Source: Mannheimia granulomatis (GTDB lineage Bacteria; Pseudomonadota; Gammaproteobacteria; Enterobacterales; Pasteurellaceae). Taken from it: 64,000 nt of DNA. Shown piece by piece: positions 16,510 to 25,151 of the stretch. Position numbers and translations under genes: made by a program. How positions within the stretch are numbered: the first letter of the stretch is position 1; each line of letters begins with the position of its first letter. Location: NCBI RefSeq assembly GCF_013377255.1, contig NZ_CP016614.1, positions 1,124,501-1,188,500 on the forward strand, written 5' to 3'. Below the pieces are notes generated by a model. The model was not told the DNA's origin, ran no database searches, and saw only the letters and a list, made by a program, of their open reading frames with translations.

Positions 16510-16679
16510 TTAGATTTTTGCCTTAATTATCTGTATAATTCTGCCACCCTGTTTTATTTGGATTTTCCCGCCAAATAAGTTTGGTCAGAATTGACTCGAA
16601 GGGGTTGAATTCTTACCGTCATATAGGTAATTCCTTTAGAGGAATTGGGTTATAAACTTTAAATATTGGTATTTAATTA
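16510..16679 (+). promoter_or_regulatory. rplM promoter and structured 5' leader
   Basis: A perfect -10 TATAAT at 16534-16539 has only a weak -35 (TTAGAT, 16510-16515, 18-base spacer). Transcription from it would give a leader of about 134 bases. The leader can fold: AATTCCT (16629-16635), loop TTAG, AGGAATT (16640-16646), and an overlapping alternative using TTACC and GGTAA around 16613-16630. No clear Shine-Dalgarno precedes the ATG. In E. coli L13 represses its own rplM-rpsI mRNA through the leader, and a similar role here is a reasonable inference. Confidence 0.5.
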
Positions 16680-17108
16680 ATGAAAACTTTTGTAGCAAAA
16701 CCAGAAACAGTTAAACGTGACTGGTATGTAGTAGATGCGACAGGTAAAACTTTAGGTCGTTTAGCTACTGAATTAGCACGTCGCTTACGCGGTAAACATA
16801 AAGCTGAATATACTCCACACGTAGATACAGGTGATTACATCATCGTTATCAATGCGGAGAAAGTAGCAGTAACAGGCAAAAAAGAAACTGATAAAATCTA
16901 CTACTGGCACACTGGCTACGTAGGTGGTATCAAAGATGCAACCTTCAAAGAAATGATTGCACGTCGTCCAGAAGCAGTGATCGAGATCGCAGTTAAAGGT
17001 ATGTTACCTAAAGGTCCTTTAGGTCGTGAAATGTTCCGTAAATTAAAAGTTTACGCAGGTAACGAACATAACCACGCTGCACAACAACCACAAGTTTTAG
17101 ACATCTAA
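16680..17108 (+). CDS. rplM: 50S ribosomal protein L13
   Basis: Large-subunit assembly protein that binds 23S rRNA early. At 142 residues it has the length of E. coli L13. The sequence is typical throughout: KTFVAKPETVKRDWYVVDA, LGRLATELARRLRGKHKAEYTPHVDTGDYIIV and GMLPKGPLGREMFRKLKVYAG. It forms the conserved pair with rpsI, 15 bases downstream. Codon use is strongly biased towards preferred codons (GGT, CGT, GTA), as expected for a ribosomal gene. Confidence 0.98.
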   Translation: MKTFVAKPETVKRDWYVVDATGKTLGRLATELARRLRGKHKAEYTPHVDTGDYIIVINAEKVAVTGKKETDKIYYWHTGYVGGIKDATFKEMIARRPEAVIEIAVKGMLPKGPLGREMFRKLKVYAGNEHNHAAQQPQVLDI

Positions 17109-17123
17109 TCACGGAGCAGAAAA

Positions 17124-17519
17124 ATGACAGCAGCAAATCAAAACTACGGCACAGGTCGCCGCAAAAGCTCTTCAGCTCGTGTATTTATCAAACCGGGCAG
17201 TGGTAATATCACCATCAACCAACGTTCTTTAGAAGTTTACTTCGGTCGTGAAACTTCACGTATGATCGTACGTCAACCGTTAGAATTAGTTGAGTTAACA
17301 GATAAATTAGATTTATACATCACTGTAACCGGTGGTGGTATTTCTGGTCAAGCAGGTGCGATCCGCCATGGTATCACACGTGCATTAATGGAATACGATG
17401 AGACTTTACGTCCAGCGTTACGTGCAGCGGGCTTTGTTACTCGTGATGCTCGTCGTGTTGAACGTAAAAAAGTGGGTTTACACAAAGCACGTCGTCGTCC
17501 ACAATACTCAAAACGTTAA
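17124..17519 (+). CDS. rpsI: 30S ribosomal protein S9
   Basis: Small-subunit protein whose basic C-terminal tail reaches the P-site tRNA. The 131-residue protein shows YGTGRRKSSSARVFIKPGSG, GGGISGQAGAIRHGITRALM and the terminal KKVGLHKARRRPQYSKR, ending with the invariant SKR. A Shine-Dalgarno (ACGGAG) lies before the start. It is second in the rplM-rpsI operon and is followed by a strong terminator. Confidence 0.98.
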   Translation: MTAANQNYGTGRRKSSSARVFIKPGSGNITINQRSLEVYFGRETSRMIVRQPLELVELTDKLDLYITVTGGGISGQAGAIRHGITRALMEYDETLRPALRAAGFVTRDARRVERKKVGLHKARRRPQYSKR

Positions 17520-17535
17520 TTTTATTTTCGTTTTC

Positions 17536-17559
17536 AAAAGGCAGGGTTTCCTGCCTTTT
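17536..17559 (+). terminator. Rho-independent terminator after rpsI
   Basis: AAAAGGCAGG (17536-17545), loop GTTT, CCTGCCTTTT (17550-17559): a 10-bp stem flanked by A and T runs. Confidence 0.88.
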
Positions 17560-17666
17560 ATCTTTTAAATCCTTTCTTTTTGTTTTTCCTTTAAATTAAT
17601 CCATTCATATTTTCTATAGCAGAAATGCAAACTTCTTATATTATATGCACCAATAAAAAAGGCTAC

Positions 17667-17710
17667 ATTTTGAGGCATTTGCAAAAAATCCTCAAAATAT
17701 AACCGCTTGT
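17667..17710. other. Hairpin plus uptake signal downstream of yejM
   Basis: ATTTTGAGG (17667-17675) pairs with CCTCAAAAT (17690-17698) around CATTTGCAAAAAAT. The uptake core ACCGCTTGT (17702-17710) follows. It lies just past the 3' end of the minus-strand yejLM operon and may terminate it. Confidence 0.55.
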
Positions 17711-17739
17711 ACTTATTTGCTTAAGACTTTTTATGTGCC

Positions 17740-19476
17740 TTATTTCTCAATAAATTGATTGCTTTGCTGAATCATCTGTAGGAATAAAGCAAGTGGTGGA
17801 CGACTGTCCTTTTCATGTTGACCCTGTTTATTAAAGTGTTTAAACTGACCTTTGCGGTCGATTTGATATTGTTCTCCATCGGTCGTAATAGCAACATTCC
17901 ACCGGTGATTTGAGGCAGAAACCCAAATACGTTGATTTTTCGAAGTTAAATCTATCCCTTGTGCATAATCACTTAATGGATTTTGTACCCCAAAGAATTG
18001 ATGAAGTAAGGTTGGCATAATATCAAGATGGCTGGAAAGGAAATTATATTCCTTACCCTCACCTTGCCAATAGAACATCATTGGTACATGGATATTTTTG
18101 CTGTCAAAGCTATTTTCACTTTCAAGGCTATTAGCAATATCAGAGGTGATAATTACCAGTGTATTCGCTAATATGGCATTTTTTGATAAATATTGCCAAA
18201 TTTCATCGAATTGCCAATCCAATAATTTATATTGTTCTTGCTGAGTGTTTGCATGAGGCATACTTAAATCCAAATAGCTGAAAAACGGATTATCTAATGA
18301 ACGGCTTGAGATCCAGTTTTTCCATTGAGAAATAGTGCTTGCATTGCTATGCGCTGTTGGTAGTAAAATACCGGCAAATATAGCTTGATGGTAGATAGGG
18401 TCAGCAAATCCATTATGAGAGAATAGCCCTAATTGGTAGTTAGCTTTTCTTGTCATTTGAATTAACGGAGAAGAGGTTTTATCTGCCAGTACGGCATCTA
18501 AATATTGGCCACTTAAGCTATAAAATAGACCTAACCTACCTGCAGAGGCATTTTCGCCACTACTATAATGTTGCATAAAACGGTGAGAATGTTTACTGAT
18601 TTCAGTTAATTTAGGCATATCTTCAGCATTAATTGAAGTATTGGATAAGCCTGAGAGATTAATCAATAAAATATTTGTGTTAGGCTGTTTGGTTAATACT
18701 AATGGATTTTTCGGGTAGTTAAGGTAGAAAGTGTCTAAACGTCCACTTTCTTTAAGTGCTTGATTAAATTCCTCTTTATCAATTAAACCATGCTTTTCTA
18801 AAAAATTACGGGCTGTCATTGGGTAAGATAACGGATAGTTGGCCCTCTGTGCAGTGATCGGGCGATAAGCACTCATATCTGCCCAAGCATAAATTAGATG
18901 AGTTGCGGTAAAGCAGGTTAAGAAAAAGATGGCAACATATTTTCCCCATTTTTGGCGGCTAAAGCTGCGTAGTTTTTGCCAACACCAACGAGAATAAAGC
19001 ATTTCCGCTAATAAAATAAGTGGCATTGGGACAAAAAGGAGTTGCCATTTGCGTGTTAGTTCACCCTCTTCCGGATTGACTAACAGATCCCAGACAAGTG
19101 GTGATAAATGTAGATAAAATTGCTTAAAGACCTCAGTATCTACTAATAATATAGTTTGCCCGATGGTGGCAAGAATCACCGAAAGCCCTCGGTAGGTTCG
19201 ATCATTTTTAATTAAAAAGCTTAGTGGAAAGAGGAGCATTAAAAAGGCTGAGAATACCACAAAGCTAAAATGACCAAACAGGCTGGTGAAAAAATAAAGC
19301 TTGCCAATTAAGGTATTAGGCCAGTCTGCGTTGAATGCATAACGCGATGAAATTAATAACGCCATAACGATATTAAAGAGCGTAAACCAATGACCCCAAG
19401 TAATACGTTGTGAGGTTTCTTCCCGATATTGTCGGGAGTTGGTTGGCAATAAAGCATTTAGGCGTGGAAAGATCAT
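17740..19476 (-). CDS. yejM: YejM / PbgA (LapC) inner-membrane regulator of LPS synthesis
   Basis: Senses periplasmic lipopolysaccharide and protects LpxC from FtsH together with LapB, setting LPS output. The 578-residue protein has a DUF3413 N-terminal part with about five membrane segments (residues 25-195), a linker rich in basic residues, and a periplasmic sulfatase-like (alkaline-phosphatase fold) domain with LLINLSGLSNTSINAEDMPKL and LVIITSDIAN. E. coli YejM has 586 residues. It follows yejL by one base on the minus strand, the same pair as in E. coli. Both of its regulatory partners, lapB and ftsH, also lie in this window. Confidence 0.93.
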   Translation of the reverse strand: MIFPRLNALLPTNSRQYREETSQRITWGHWFTLFNIVMALLISSRYAFNADWPNTLIGKLYFFTSLFGHFSFVVFSAFLMLLFPLSFLIKNDRTYRGLSVILATIGQTILLVDTEVFKQFYLHLSPLVWDLLVNPEEGELTRKWQLLFVPMPLILLAEMLYSRWCWQKLRSFSRQKWGKYVAIFFLTCFTATHLIYAWADMSAYRPITAQRANYPLSYPMTARNFLEKHGLIDKEEFNQALKESGRLDTFYLNYPKNPLVLTKQPNTNILLINLSGLSNTSINAEDMPKLTEISKHSHRFMQHYSSGENASAGRLGLFYSLSGQYLDAVLADKTSSPLIQMTRKANYQLGLFSHNGFADPIYHQAIFAGILLPTAHSNASTISQWKNWISSRSLDNPFFSYLDLSMPHANTQQEQYKLLDWQFDEIWQYLSKNAILANTLVIITSDIANSLESENSFDSKNIHVPMMFYWQGEGKEYNFLSSHLDIMPTLLHQFFGVQNPLSDYAQGIDLTSKNQRIWVSASNHRWNVAITTDGEQYQIDRKGQFKHFNKQGQHEKDSRPPLALFLQMIQQSNQFIEK

Positions 19477-19477
19477 G

Positions 19478-19699
19478 TTATTTGGTTTTTAGTGATTGCT
19501 TTAAGGCGTTTGAAAATGCGTCTGCTAAGGCTTCACGTTGGGGCGGACTTTGAATATTTTCACATAAAATGTTAGTTACCATATTTCCTAATGCCATTAG
19601 TACTAAATCGACTGGAGCTTTGTGCTTTTCAACAGTAATAATTAAATCTGCTAGTAGATTATCAAATTGTTTGGTGTGGTATTTTGATTTTGTTGCCAT
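19478..19699 (-). CDS. yejL: YejL, DUF1414 family small protein
   Basis: A 73-residue cytosolic protein of unknown biochemical role, always found with yejM in gamma-proteobacteria. The sequence (KQFDNLLADLIITVEKHKAPVDLVLMALGNMVTNIL...PPQREALADAFSNAL) is a clear family match; E. coli YejL has 75 residues. It is predicted to be helical, without membrane segments. It is the first gene of the yejLM operon, and its stop lies one base from the yejM start, which implies translational coupling. Confidence 0.9.
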   Translation of the reverse strand: MATKSKYHTKQFDNLLADLIITVEKHKAPVDLVLMALGNMVTNILCENIQSPPQREALADAFSNALKQSLKTK

Positions 19700-19900
19700 A
19701 TCTAAATAAAAATTGAGTCGTTAATTAGATAGATAGTAGCATAAAAATCATTAGAAAGTAGAGTTAGTCTTGTTTGTTTGAATGAAATTTGCAAAATTTT
19801 ATAAAAATTCACCCGCTTGTGCAGTGAATTTAGCTTTTGGCAAGCAATTTATTCTCATTTTTTCACTCTTTTTTCTTTCCTTTTTTATAAAAAAAGCTAA

Positions 19901-19918
19901 AATGAACGCTCGTTCATT
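19901..19918. promoter_or_regulatory. Palindromic operator before the TetR gene
   Basis: AATGAACG, CT, CGTTCATT: perfect 8-bp arms. It overlaps a candidate -10 (TAAAAT, 19898-19903) and lies 17 bases before the regulator's start codon. The form is typical of TetR-family operators, so autorepression together with the downstream pump genes is the likely reading. Confidence 0.75.
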
Positions 19919-19935
19919 ATGAGCTGGGAGATGAA

Positions 19936-20508
19936 ATGTCTAGACGAATTGAGCCGAAAGAAGAGATGGTTAATCGAATCTTATCGGCAACTGAAGTCCT
20001 TATTGTAAGAGAAGGACTTCAGAATCTTTCAATGCGTAATATTGCTAAAGAAGCTGGTATTGCTTCAGGCACCTTATACCTTTATTTTAAAACTAAAGAT
20101 GATTTACTGCATTCTTTAACAGGTCAATTTTTTGATCGTTATTGTCGCAAAATGGACTTAGTATTTAATCCTAAGCTTGATTTGTTTGAACAGTATAAGT
20201 TAGCGGTTCGCAGAAAATGGGCCTTTTTATTAGACAACTTAGAATTGGCTCATCAATGGAAAGCTATTTTAGGTTTTGACGAGCTTGTTCGAAATGAAAT
20301 CAATAATAAGAAATCATTTTGGAATGAATTTGCAACGGAATGTAAAAAGCAAAAAATTGTTGCTGATTTACCCAATGAGCTACTGTATTCATTAAGTATC
20401 GGCACTATAGTCGATATTCTTTATTTACAACGCTTTAATAGTACGTTGCATTTTGAAGAGTATTTGGATGAAATCATTCTACGTACTTGGAAAGCAATCA
20501 CATTTTAA
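19936..20508 (+). CDS. TetR/AcrR-family repressor of the adjacent RND pump
   Basis: The 190-residue protein has an N-terminal TetR helix-turn-helix (ILSATEVLIVREGLQNLSMRNIAKEAGIASGTLYLYFKTKDDLLHSL, residues 15-61) and a variable ligand-binding C-terminal half. It is encoded just before the adaptor and pump genes on the same strand (20 bases to the adaptor start), the AcrR-AcrA-AcrB arrangement also known in H. influenzae. The palindrome at 19901-19918 is its probable operator. The inducing ligand cannot be inferred. The name acrR would be by position only, so no symbol is given. Confidence 0.88.
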   Translation: MSRRIEPKEEMVNRILSATEVLIVREGLQNLSMRNIAKEAGIASGTLYLYFKTKDDLLHSLTGQFFDRYCRKMDLVFNPKLDLFEQYKLAVRRKWAFLLDNLELAHQWKAILGFDELVRNEINNKKSFWNEFATECKKQKIVADLPNELLYSLSIGTIVDILYLQRFNSTLHFEEYLDEIILRTWKAITF

Positions 20509-20528
20509 ATTTATTCTATGGAGAATAT

Positions 20529-21734
20529 ATGACAACTGAAACACAGAAGCCCGGAAAAGGCAGAAAGTTTTTAATTGTACTTACGTTGTTAATCGTATTG
20601 ATTGTGTTTGCAGCAATCGTGGGATTACAAAAGATTGGAGCAATGAAAAAAGAGGAGGCTGCAGCTAATATGCCTGAGGCAGTTAGTGAGGTAACTGTTA
20701 TGCAGGTAACTACGCAAGAATGGACGCCAGCTATAGCTGCAGTGGGTTATATTCGTCCTAATCAAGGCGCTATGCTAAGTGCTGAAGCATCTGGAGTTGT
20801 AAGCCGAGTGTTAGTTACATCCGGACAAAGGGTGAAAAAAGGCGATCTTTTAGTTGAATTTGATAGTAGTGTTGAAATGGCTAATTTAAAGGCTTCAGAA
20901 GCTCAATTATCTACGTCCAAAGCAAATTATGATCGATATCGTAACTTAATTGCATCAAATAGTGCGTCAAAAGCAGAATTTGATAATGCTCAGTCTGCTT
21001 ATAATCAACTATTGGCAAATATTGAATCATTACGTGCAACGATTAAGCGCCGTCAAATTTATGCACCATTTAGTGGAGTGGCGGGTATCGTAAATGTAAA
21101 TGTGGGTCAATACATTACCATGGGAACAGAGATTGTACGTGTTGAAGATCAATCTTCAATGAAAGTACGTTTTACTTTACCTCAGACTAATTTAGAGCAA
21201 ATTTCTATCGGTCAAAAGGTTACCGCTGTAATTGATGCATTACCTGCACAAACATTCCCAGCAAGAATCGTTGCAATTGATCCGGCAGTCGATCGTTTAA
21301 CCGGTTTAATCAATGTAGAAGCAATAATTGAAGAAGGGCAAGAAAAACTGTTTTCAGGAATGTTTGCTCGTCTCAATGTAGCATTGCCAACTCAAAAAGG
21401 TCAGGTAGTTGTGCCTCAAATTGCCGTTGCTTATACAATGTATGGGGAAACTGTCTATGTGCTACAACCTTTATCTGAAGAAGATAAAGAAATGGTTAAT
21501 AAAATGGCAGCACAAAATCCAAGTTTAGATGTGAATAAAATGTACCGTGCAAAACAAGTAGAAGTGAAAACGGCTGATCGTAAAGGAAACTATGCACAAT
21601 TAACTAAAGGCGTAAAAGCAGGAGATTTAATTGTTACAGGCGGTCTGCAACGTTTAAATAATAATTCGCTTGTAAAAGTCTCAGATGCTGAAGCTATTGG
21701 TGTGACGACACCGGCAAAAAACAGCAAATTATAA
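20529..21734 (+). CDS. RND efflux pump periplasmic adaptor (AcrA type)
   Basis: Membrane-fusion subunit linking the inner-membrane pump to an outer-membrane channel. Start at 20529 (MTTETQKPGKGRKF) after GGAG; the in-frame ATG at 20487 would overlap the TetR gene and is less likely. The 401-residue protein has one N-terminal membrane anchor (FLIVLTLLIVLIVFAAIVGL) and no lipobox cysteine, so it is held by a membrane helix rather than by lipid. Then come a lipoyl/barrel-sandwich part (GAMLSAEASGVVSRVLVTSGQRVKKGDLLVEFD), an alpha-hairpin, the second lipoyl half (IYAPFSGVAGIVNVNVGQYI) and a beta-barrel domain. No outer-membrane channel gene lies nearby; a TolC encoded elsewhere is expected. Confidence 0.9.
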   Translation: MTTETQKPGKGRKFLIVLTLLIVLIVFAAIVGLQKIGAMKKEEAAANMPEAVSEVTVMQVTTQEWTPAIAAVGYIRPNQGAMLSAEASGVVSRVLVTSGQRVKKGDLLVEFDSSVEMANLKASEAQLSTSKANYDRYRNLIASNSASKAEFDNAQSAYNQLLANIESLRATIKRRQIYAPFSGVAGIVNVNVGQYITMGTEIVRVEDQSSMKVRFTLPQTNLEQISIGQKVTAVIDALPAQTFPARIVAIDPAVDRLTGLINVEAIIEEGQEKLFSGMFARLNVALPTQKGQVVVPQIAVAYTMYGETVYVLQPLSEEDKEMVNKMAAQNPSLDVNKMYRAKQVEVKTADRKGNYAQLTKGVKAGDLIVTGGLQRLNNNSLVKVSDAEAIGVTTPAKNSKL

Positions 21735-21747
21735 TGAGGTGAGTTAA

Positions 21748-24700
21748 GTGAAATTTACTGACATCTTTATTAAACGTCCTGTTTTGGCAGTTTGTATCAG
21801 CTTATTGATTACTATCTTAGGCTTACAAGCGATTGAAAAATTACAGGTGCGTGAATATCCGGAGATGACCGTTTCTATTGTAACGGTAAGTGTTAACTAT
21901 TCGGGTGCTGATGCAAGTCTAATGCAAGCACTTGTTACCTCACAGTTAGAAGAAGCAGTTGCTCAAGCAGATAATATCGACTATATGACTTCATCCAGCT
22001 CACCGAGTACGACTACAGTGACGGCAAAAATGAAGTTAAATACTGACCCGAATGCGGCACTTTCTGATATTTCGGCAAAAGTAAATGCAGTGCGCTCAAA
22101 CTTACCGAGAGGTATTGATGACCCTTCTATCAGCGTTTCGACCGGTTCGAATGATGCATTAATGTATATTCGATTTGTGTCCGATGAATTAAATACGGCA
22201 CAAGTAACCGATTATCTAAACCGTGTGGTTAAACCGCAATTCTTTACCGTAAATGGGGTATCAAGTGTTGATGTATATGGTTCAACCTTTGGTTTACGGA
22301 TTTGGCTAGATCCGGACAAAATGGCGAGCAATAAGTTATCAGGCTCTGCAGTATTATCGGCATTAAGTGCCAATAACTTACAAACTGCAGCGGGAAATGC
22401 TAACGGTTATTATACAGTTTATAAAAATAAAGTTTTATCAACCACGCCTTCTGTTCAAGAATTAGAACAAATTACCGTTTCAACGACACCAGATGGTAGA
22501 ACGATTAAACTTAAAGATATTGCCACTGTAGAGTTAGATAAATCAAACGATATAGCTCGTGCAACAGTAAGTGGTAAAGAAGCGGTAGTTTTAGCCGTTT
22601 CAGTTGCAGCCACTGCAAACTCGCTTACAGTTGCAAAAGATATTTACCCAATGTTTGAACAGGTAGTAAAAAACTTACCAGATAGCATTCAAGGGGATAT
22701 CGTTTATGATAAAACGATTGCGATTGATAGCTCAATCAATGAAGTTATTCGTACTATTTTAGAAGCGACAGTTATCGTATTAGTGGTGATTATCCTATTC
22801 TTAGGCTCGCTTCGTGCAATGATTGTGCCGGTTATTACCATTCCGATTTCACTTATCGGGGCATTATTCTTGCTTCAAATGTTCGGTTTCTCAATCAATT
22901 TACTAACTTTACTTGCGTTAGTATTAGCGATTGGTCTAGTAGTAGATGATGCGATCGTAGTTCTTGAAAACGTAGAACGCCACGTTAAAGAAGGTAAAAC
23001 CCCATTTGATGCAGCAATTATTGGTACACGTGAAATTGCCTTACCGGTAATTTCAATGACAATTACCTTAGCTGCAGTATATTCTCCAATGGCATTAATG
23101 ACAGGGGTAACAGGCACTCTTTTCAAAGAGTTTGCTTTAACTCTTGCAGGTGCGGTATTTATTTCAGGAATTGCAGCTCTTACGCTTTCACCAATGATGT
23201 CTAGCCGAGTGTTAAAAGAGCATAAAGAAGGTGAAGAAACACGCTTTGCACGTTTTGTTCATCGCTCTTTAGACAAAATGACAAGCTGCTACACCAATAT
23301 GTTAAGTGCGGTAATGTCAGTGCGTGGTTTTATGCTGTTCTTTGCTGTGTTGATTTTTGCAAGTCTACCGCTCCTATTTACCTCACTTTCAAGTGAAGTT
23401 GCACCAACAGAAGATCGTGGCTTTGTGGTGGGGATTTCAAAAGGTCCATCTAACACGAACTTGGATTATACAGAGGCAGCATTAGCCCCGTTTAATGAGG
23501 AATTATCTAAAATTTCTGAAGTGTCATCAGTAATGACCGTATCAGGCATTGGTGGTGGTAATAGTGCATTATCGATCATTGCTTTGAAAGATTGGAATGA
23601 CCGTACGCGTGAGCGTGCAGAAATTTCAAACGAAATTGCAGCTCTGGGTAAAAAAGTGGTTGCAATGGATGTAAATGCCATTGCTTTCCCGGAAATTTCA
23701 ACCGGCGAAAACGGCTTACCATTTTCACTTGTAATTACAACCGCTGATAGCTATGAAAAATTAGCTATTGTAGCCTCTGAATTCTTGAAAAAAGCACAAG
23801 CTTCAGGGCAGTTCTTCTTCGCAAATCTGGATTTAAAATTTGACACGGCAACCATGAATATGAAATTTGACCGTGAAAAAATGGGCGCTTATGGCGTAAC
23901 GATGCAGCAAGTAAGTGGCACATTAGGGGCATTCTTATCAGGTGCGATTATTACCCGTGTTGATATTGACTCTCGTGCTTACCCAATTGTATCGCAAGCA
24001 GTGCGTAATGACCGTTTAAATCCGGAAGACTTAATGAACTACTTTGTTACGACTGCGAGTGGTGAGTCGATTCCATTAGGTTCATTTGTAACAATGGAAT
24101 TAACAACGTCTCCTTCAAGCTTACCACGTATGAGCCAATTAAATTCAGCTACTATCGGTGGTGTGGTATCTGGTTCAATTGGTGATGCAGTGAACTGGGC
24201 AAAAGCAGAATTAGATCGCACGTTGCCAACGGGTTATCAATATGACTTTAGAGGTGAGTCTCGTCAATTTATTCAAGAAGGTAACGCAATGGCAATGACA
24301 TTTGCCTTAGCGGTTGTGATTATCTACATTGTACTTGCGATTCAGTTTGAATCTTGGCGTGATCCACTTGTTATTTTGGTTTCTGTGCCATTAGCAGTAA
24401 GTGGTGCATTACTAGTCATGAATATTCCATCTGCGATGAAAGGTTTATTTATGGGTATTGCAGCAGGAACGGGTTCAAAAGATATGATGGCATTTGCCAA
24501 TAGTATTTGGACTGCCGGCTATACTTTAAATATTTACTCGCAAGTAGGCTTGATAACATTGGTTGGCTTAATTACCAAACATGGTATTTTAATGTGCGAA
24601 GTAGCAAAAGAAGAGCAATTACTCCATGGTAAATCACGCTATGAAGCTATTTTCCACGCGGCGACTATTCGTTTACGCCCAATTATGATGACAACCGCTG

Positions 24701-24915
24701 CTATGATTGCCGGTTTGATTCCATTACTCTTTGCAGTAGGGGCAGGTGCAATTGCCCGCTTTAGTATGGGAATGGTCATTGTTGCAGGACTTGCAATTGG
24801 TACACTCTTTACCTTATTCGTGTTACCTGTTATATACACTTTCTTAGGACAAGAGCATAAACCATTACGTGAGTTTGATGAGGGAAAATATCTCCCAACA
24901 ACAAAACAAGCATAA
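21748..24915 (+). CDS. RND multidrug efflux transporter (AcrB type, HAE1)
   Basis: Proton-driven trimeric pump of the inner membrane. Start codon GTG at 21748 after GAGGTGAG. The 1055-residue protein has the RND order: TM1 (IFIKRPVLAVCISLLITILG), a first periplasmic domain, TM2-6, TM7, a second periplasmic domain, TM8-12. TM4 has GLVVDDAIVVLENVERH with the two proton-relay aspartates, and TM10 has LITKHGIL with the relay lysine. About 30 extra residues, rich in Gly, Met and Ala, lie between the TM9 motif SVPLAVSGALL and the usual LNIYSQVGLITLVGL (near residues 894-925). That makes it longer than AcrB (1049) despite other short loops. Substrates are unknown. Confidence 0.92.
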   Translation: MKFTDIFIKRPVLAVCISLLITILGLQAIEKLQVREYPEMTVSIVTVSVNYSGADASLMQALVTSQLEEAVAQADNIDYMTSSSSPSTTTVTAKMKLNTDPNAALSDISAKVNAVRSNLPRGIDDPSISVSTGSNDALMYIRFVSDELNTAQVTDYLNRVVKPQFFTVNGVSSVDVYGSTFGLRIWLDPDKMASNKLSGSAVLSALSANNLQTAAGNANGYYTVYKNKVLSTTPSVQELEQITVSTTPDGRTIKLKDIATVELDKSNDIARATVSGKEAVVLAVSVAATANSLTVAKDIYPMFEQVVKNLPDSIQGDIVYDKTIAIDSSINEVIRTILEATVIVLVVIILFLGSLRAMIVPVITIPISLIGALFLLQMFGFSINLLTLLALVLAIGLVVDDAIVVLENVERHVKEGKTPFDAAIIGTREIALPVISMTITLAAVYSPMALMTGVTGTLFKEFALTLAGAVFISGIAALTLSPMMSSRVLKEHKEGEETRFARFVHRSLDKMTSCYTNMLSAVMSVRGFMLFFAVLIFASLPLLFTSLSSEVAPTEDRGFVVGISKGPSNTNLDYTEAALAPFNEELSKISEVSSVMTVSGIGGGNSALSIIALKDWNDRTRERAEISNEIAALGKKVVAMDVNAIAFPEISTGENGLPFSLVITTADSYEKLAIVASEFLKKAQASGQFFFANLDLKFDTATMNMKFDREKMGAYGVTMQQVSGTLGAFLSGAIITRVDIDSRAYPIVSQAVRNDRLNPEDLMNYFVTTASGESIPLGSFVTMELTTSPSSLPRMSQLNSATIGGVVSGSIGDAVNWAKAELDRTLPTGYQYDFRGESRQFIQEGNAMAMTFALAVVIIYIVLAIQFESWRDPLVILVSVPLAVSGALLVMNIPSAMKGLFMGIAAGTGSKDMMAFANSIWTAGYTLNIYSQVGLITLVGLITKHGILMCEVAKEEQLLHGKSRYEAIFHAATIRLRPIMMTTAAMIAGLIPLLFAVGAGAIARFSMGMVIVAGLAIGTLFTLFVLPVIYTFLGQEHKPLREFDEGKYLPTTKQA

Positions 24916-24935
24916 AGTAGCTATAGATATTGACG

Positions 24936-24962
24936 AAAAGGGCGTAGCAATACGCCTTTTTT
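24936..24962 (+). terminator. Terminator after the RND transporter gene
   Basis: GGCGTA (24941-24946), loop GCAA, TACGCC (24951-24956), then six T; A-runs on the left extend the stem by wobble and A-T pairs. Confidence 0.85.
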
Positions 24963-24970
24963 ATTGATGA

Positions 24971-25028
24971 ACAAGCGGTTAAAAATGTCTGGTTTTTTGC
25001 AAAATAAATATAATATTTAACTGCTTGT
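24971..25028. repeat. Inverted uptake-signal pair upstream of guaB
   Basis: ACAAGCGGTT (24971-24980) pairs with AACTGCTTGT (25019-25028) with one G-U pair. The right copy is degenerate. The loop contains TTTTTTGCAAAA. Confidence 0.6.
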
Positions 25029-25045
25029 TCGTGTTTTGTTTATGT

Positions 25046-25061
25046 ACGTAAACGTTTGCCT
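25046..25061 (+). promoter_or_regulatory. PurR-like operator before guaB
   Basis: ACGTAAACGTTTGCCT matches 14 of 16 positions of the E. coli PurR consensus ACGCAAACGTTTGCGT, including the central AAACGTTT. It abuts the guaB -35 box. guaBA belongs to the PurR regulon in E. coli, so repression by purines is the likely function. Confidence 0.75.
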
Positions 25062-25062
25062 A

Positions 25063-25091
25063 TTTACAATATCGGTATTCATCTGTATAAT
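25063..25091 (+). promoter_or_regulatory. guaB sigma-70 promoter
   Basis: TTTACA (25063-25068), 17-base spacer, TATAAT (25086-25091). It gives a leader of about 55 bases. A repressor bound to the neighbouring PurR-like box would block the -35. Confidence 0.8.
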
Positions 25092-25151
25092 CCGCTCGCA
25101 ATTTTCCAATACGGTTTTTTATTTTAATCACTTTTTAAAGGAATAATTGCA

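Noticed and set aside
20487..20528. Earlier start for the RND adaptor
   Set aside because: It overlaps the TetR gene and lacks a ribosome-binding site, while GGAG precedes the ATG at 20529.
19936..24915. TetR-RND cluster as a recently acquired resistance island
   Set aside because: Base composition and codon use match the neighbours, no mobile element borders it, and the same order is known in H. influenzae; it is most likely an old resident operon.
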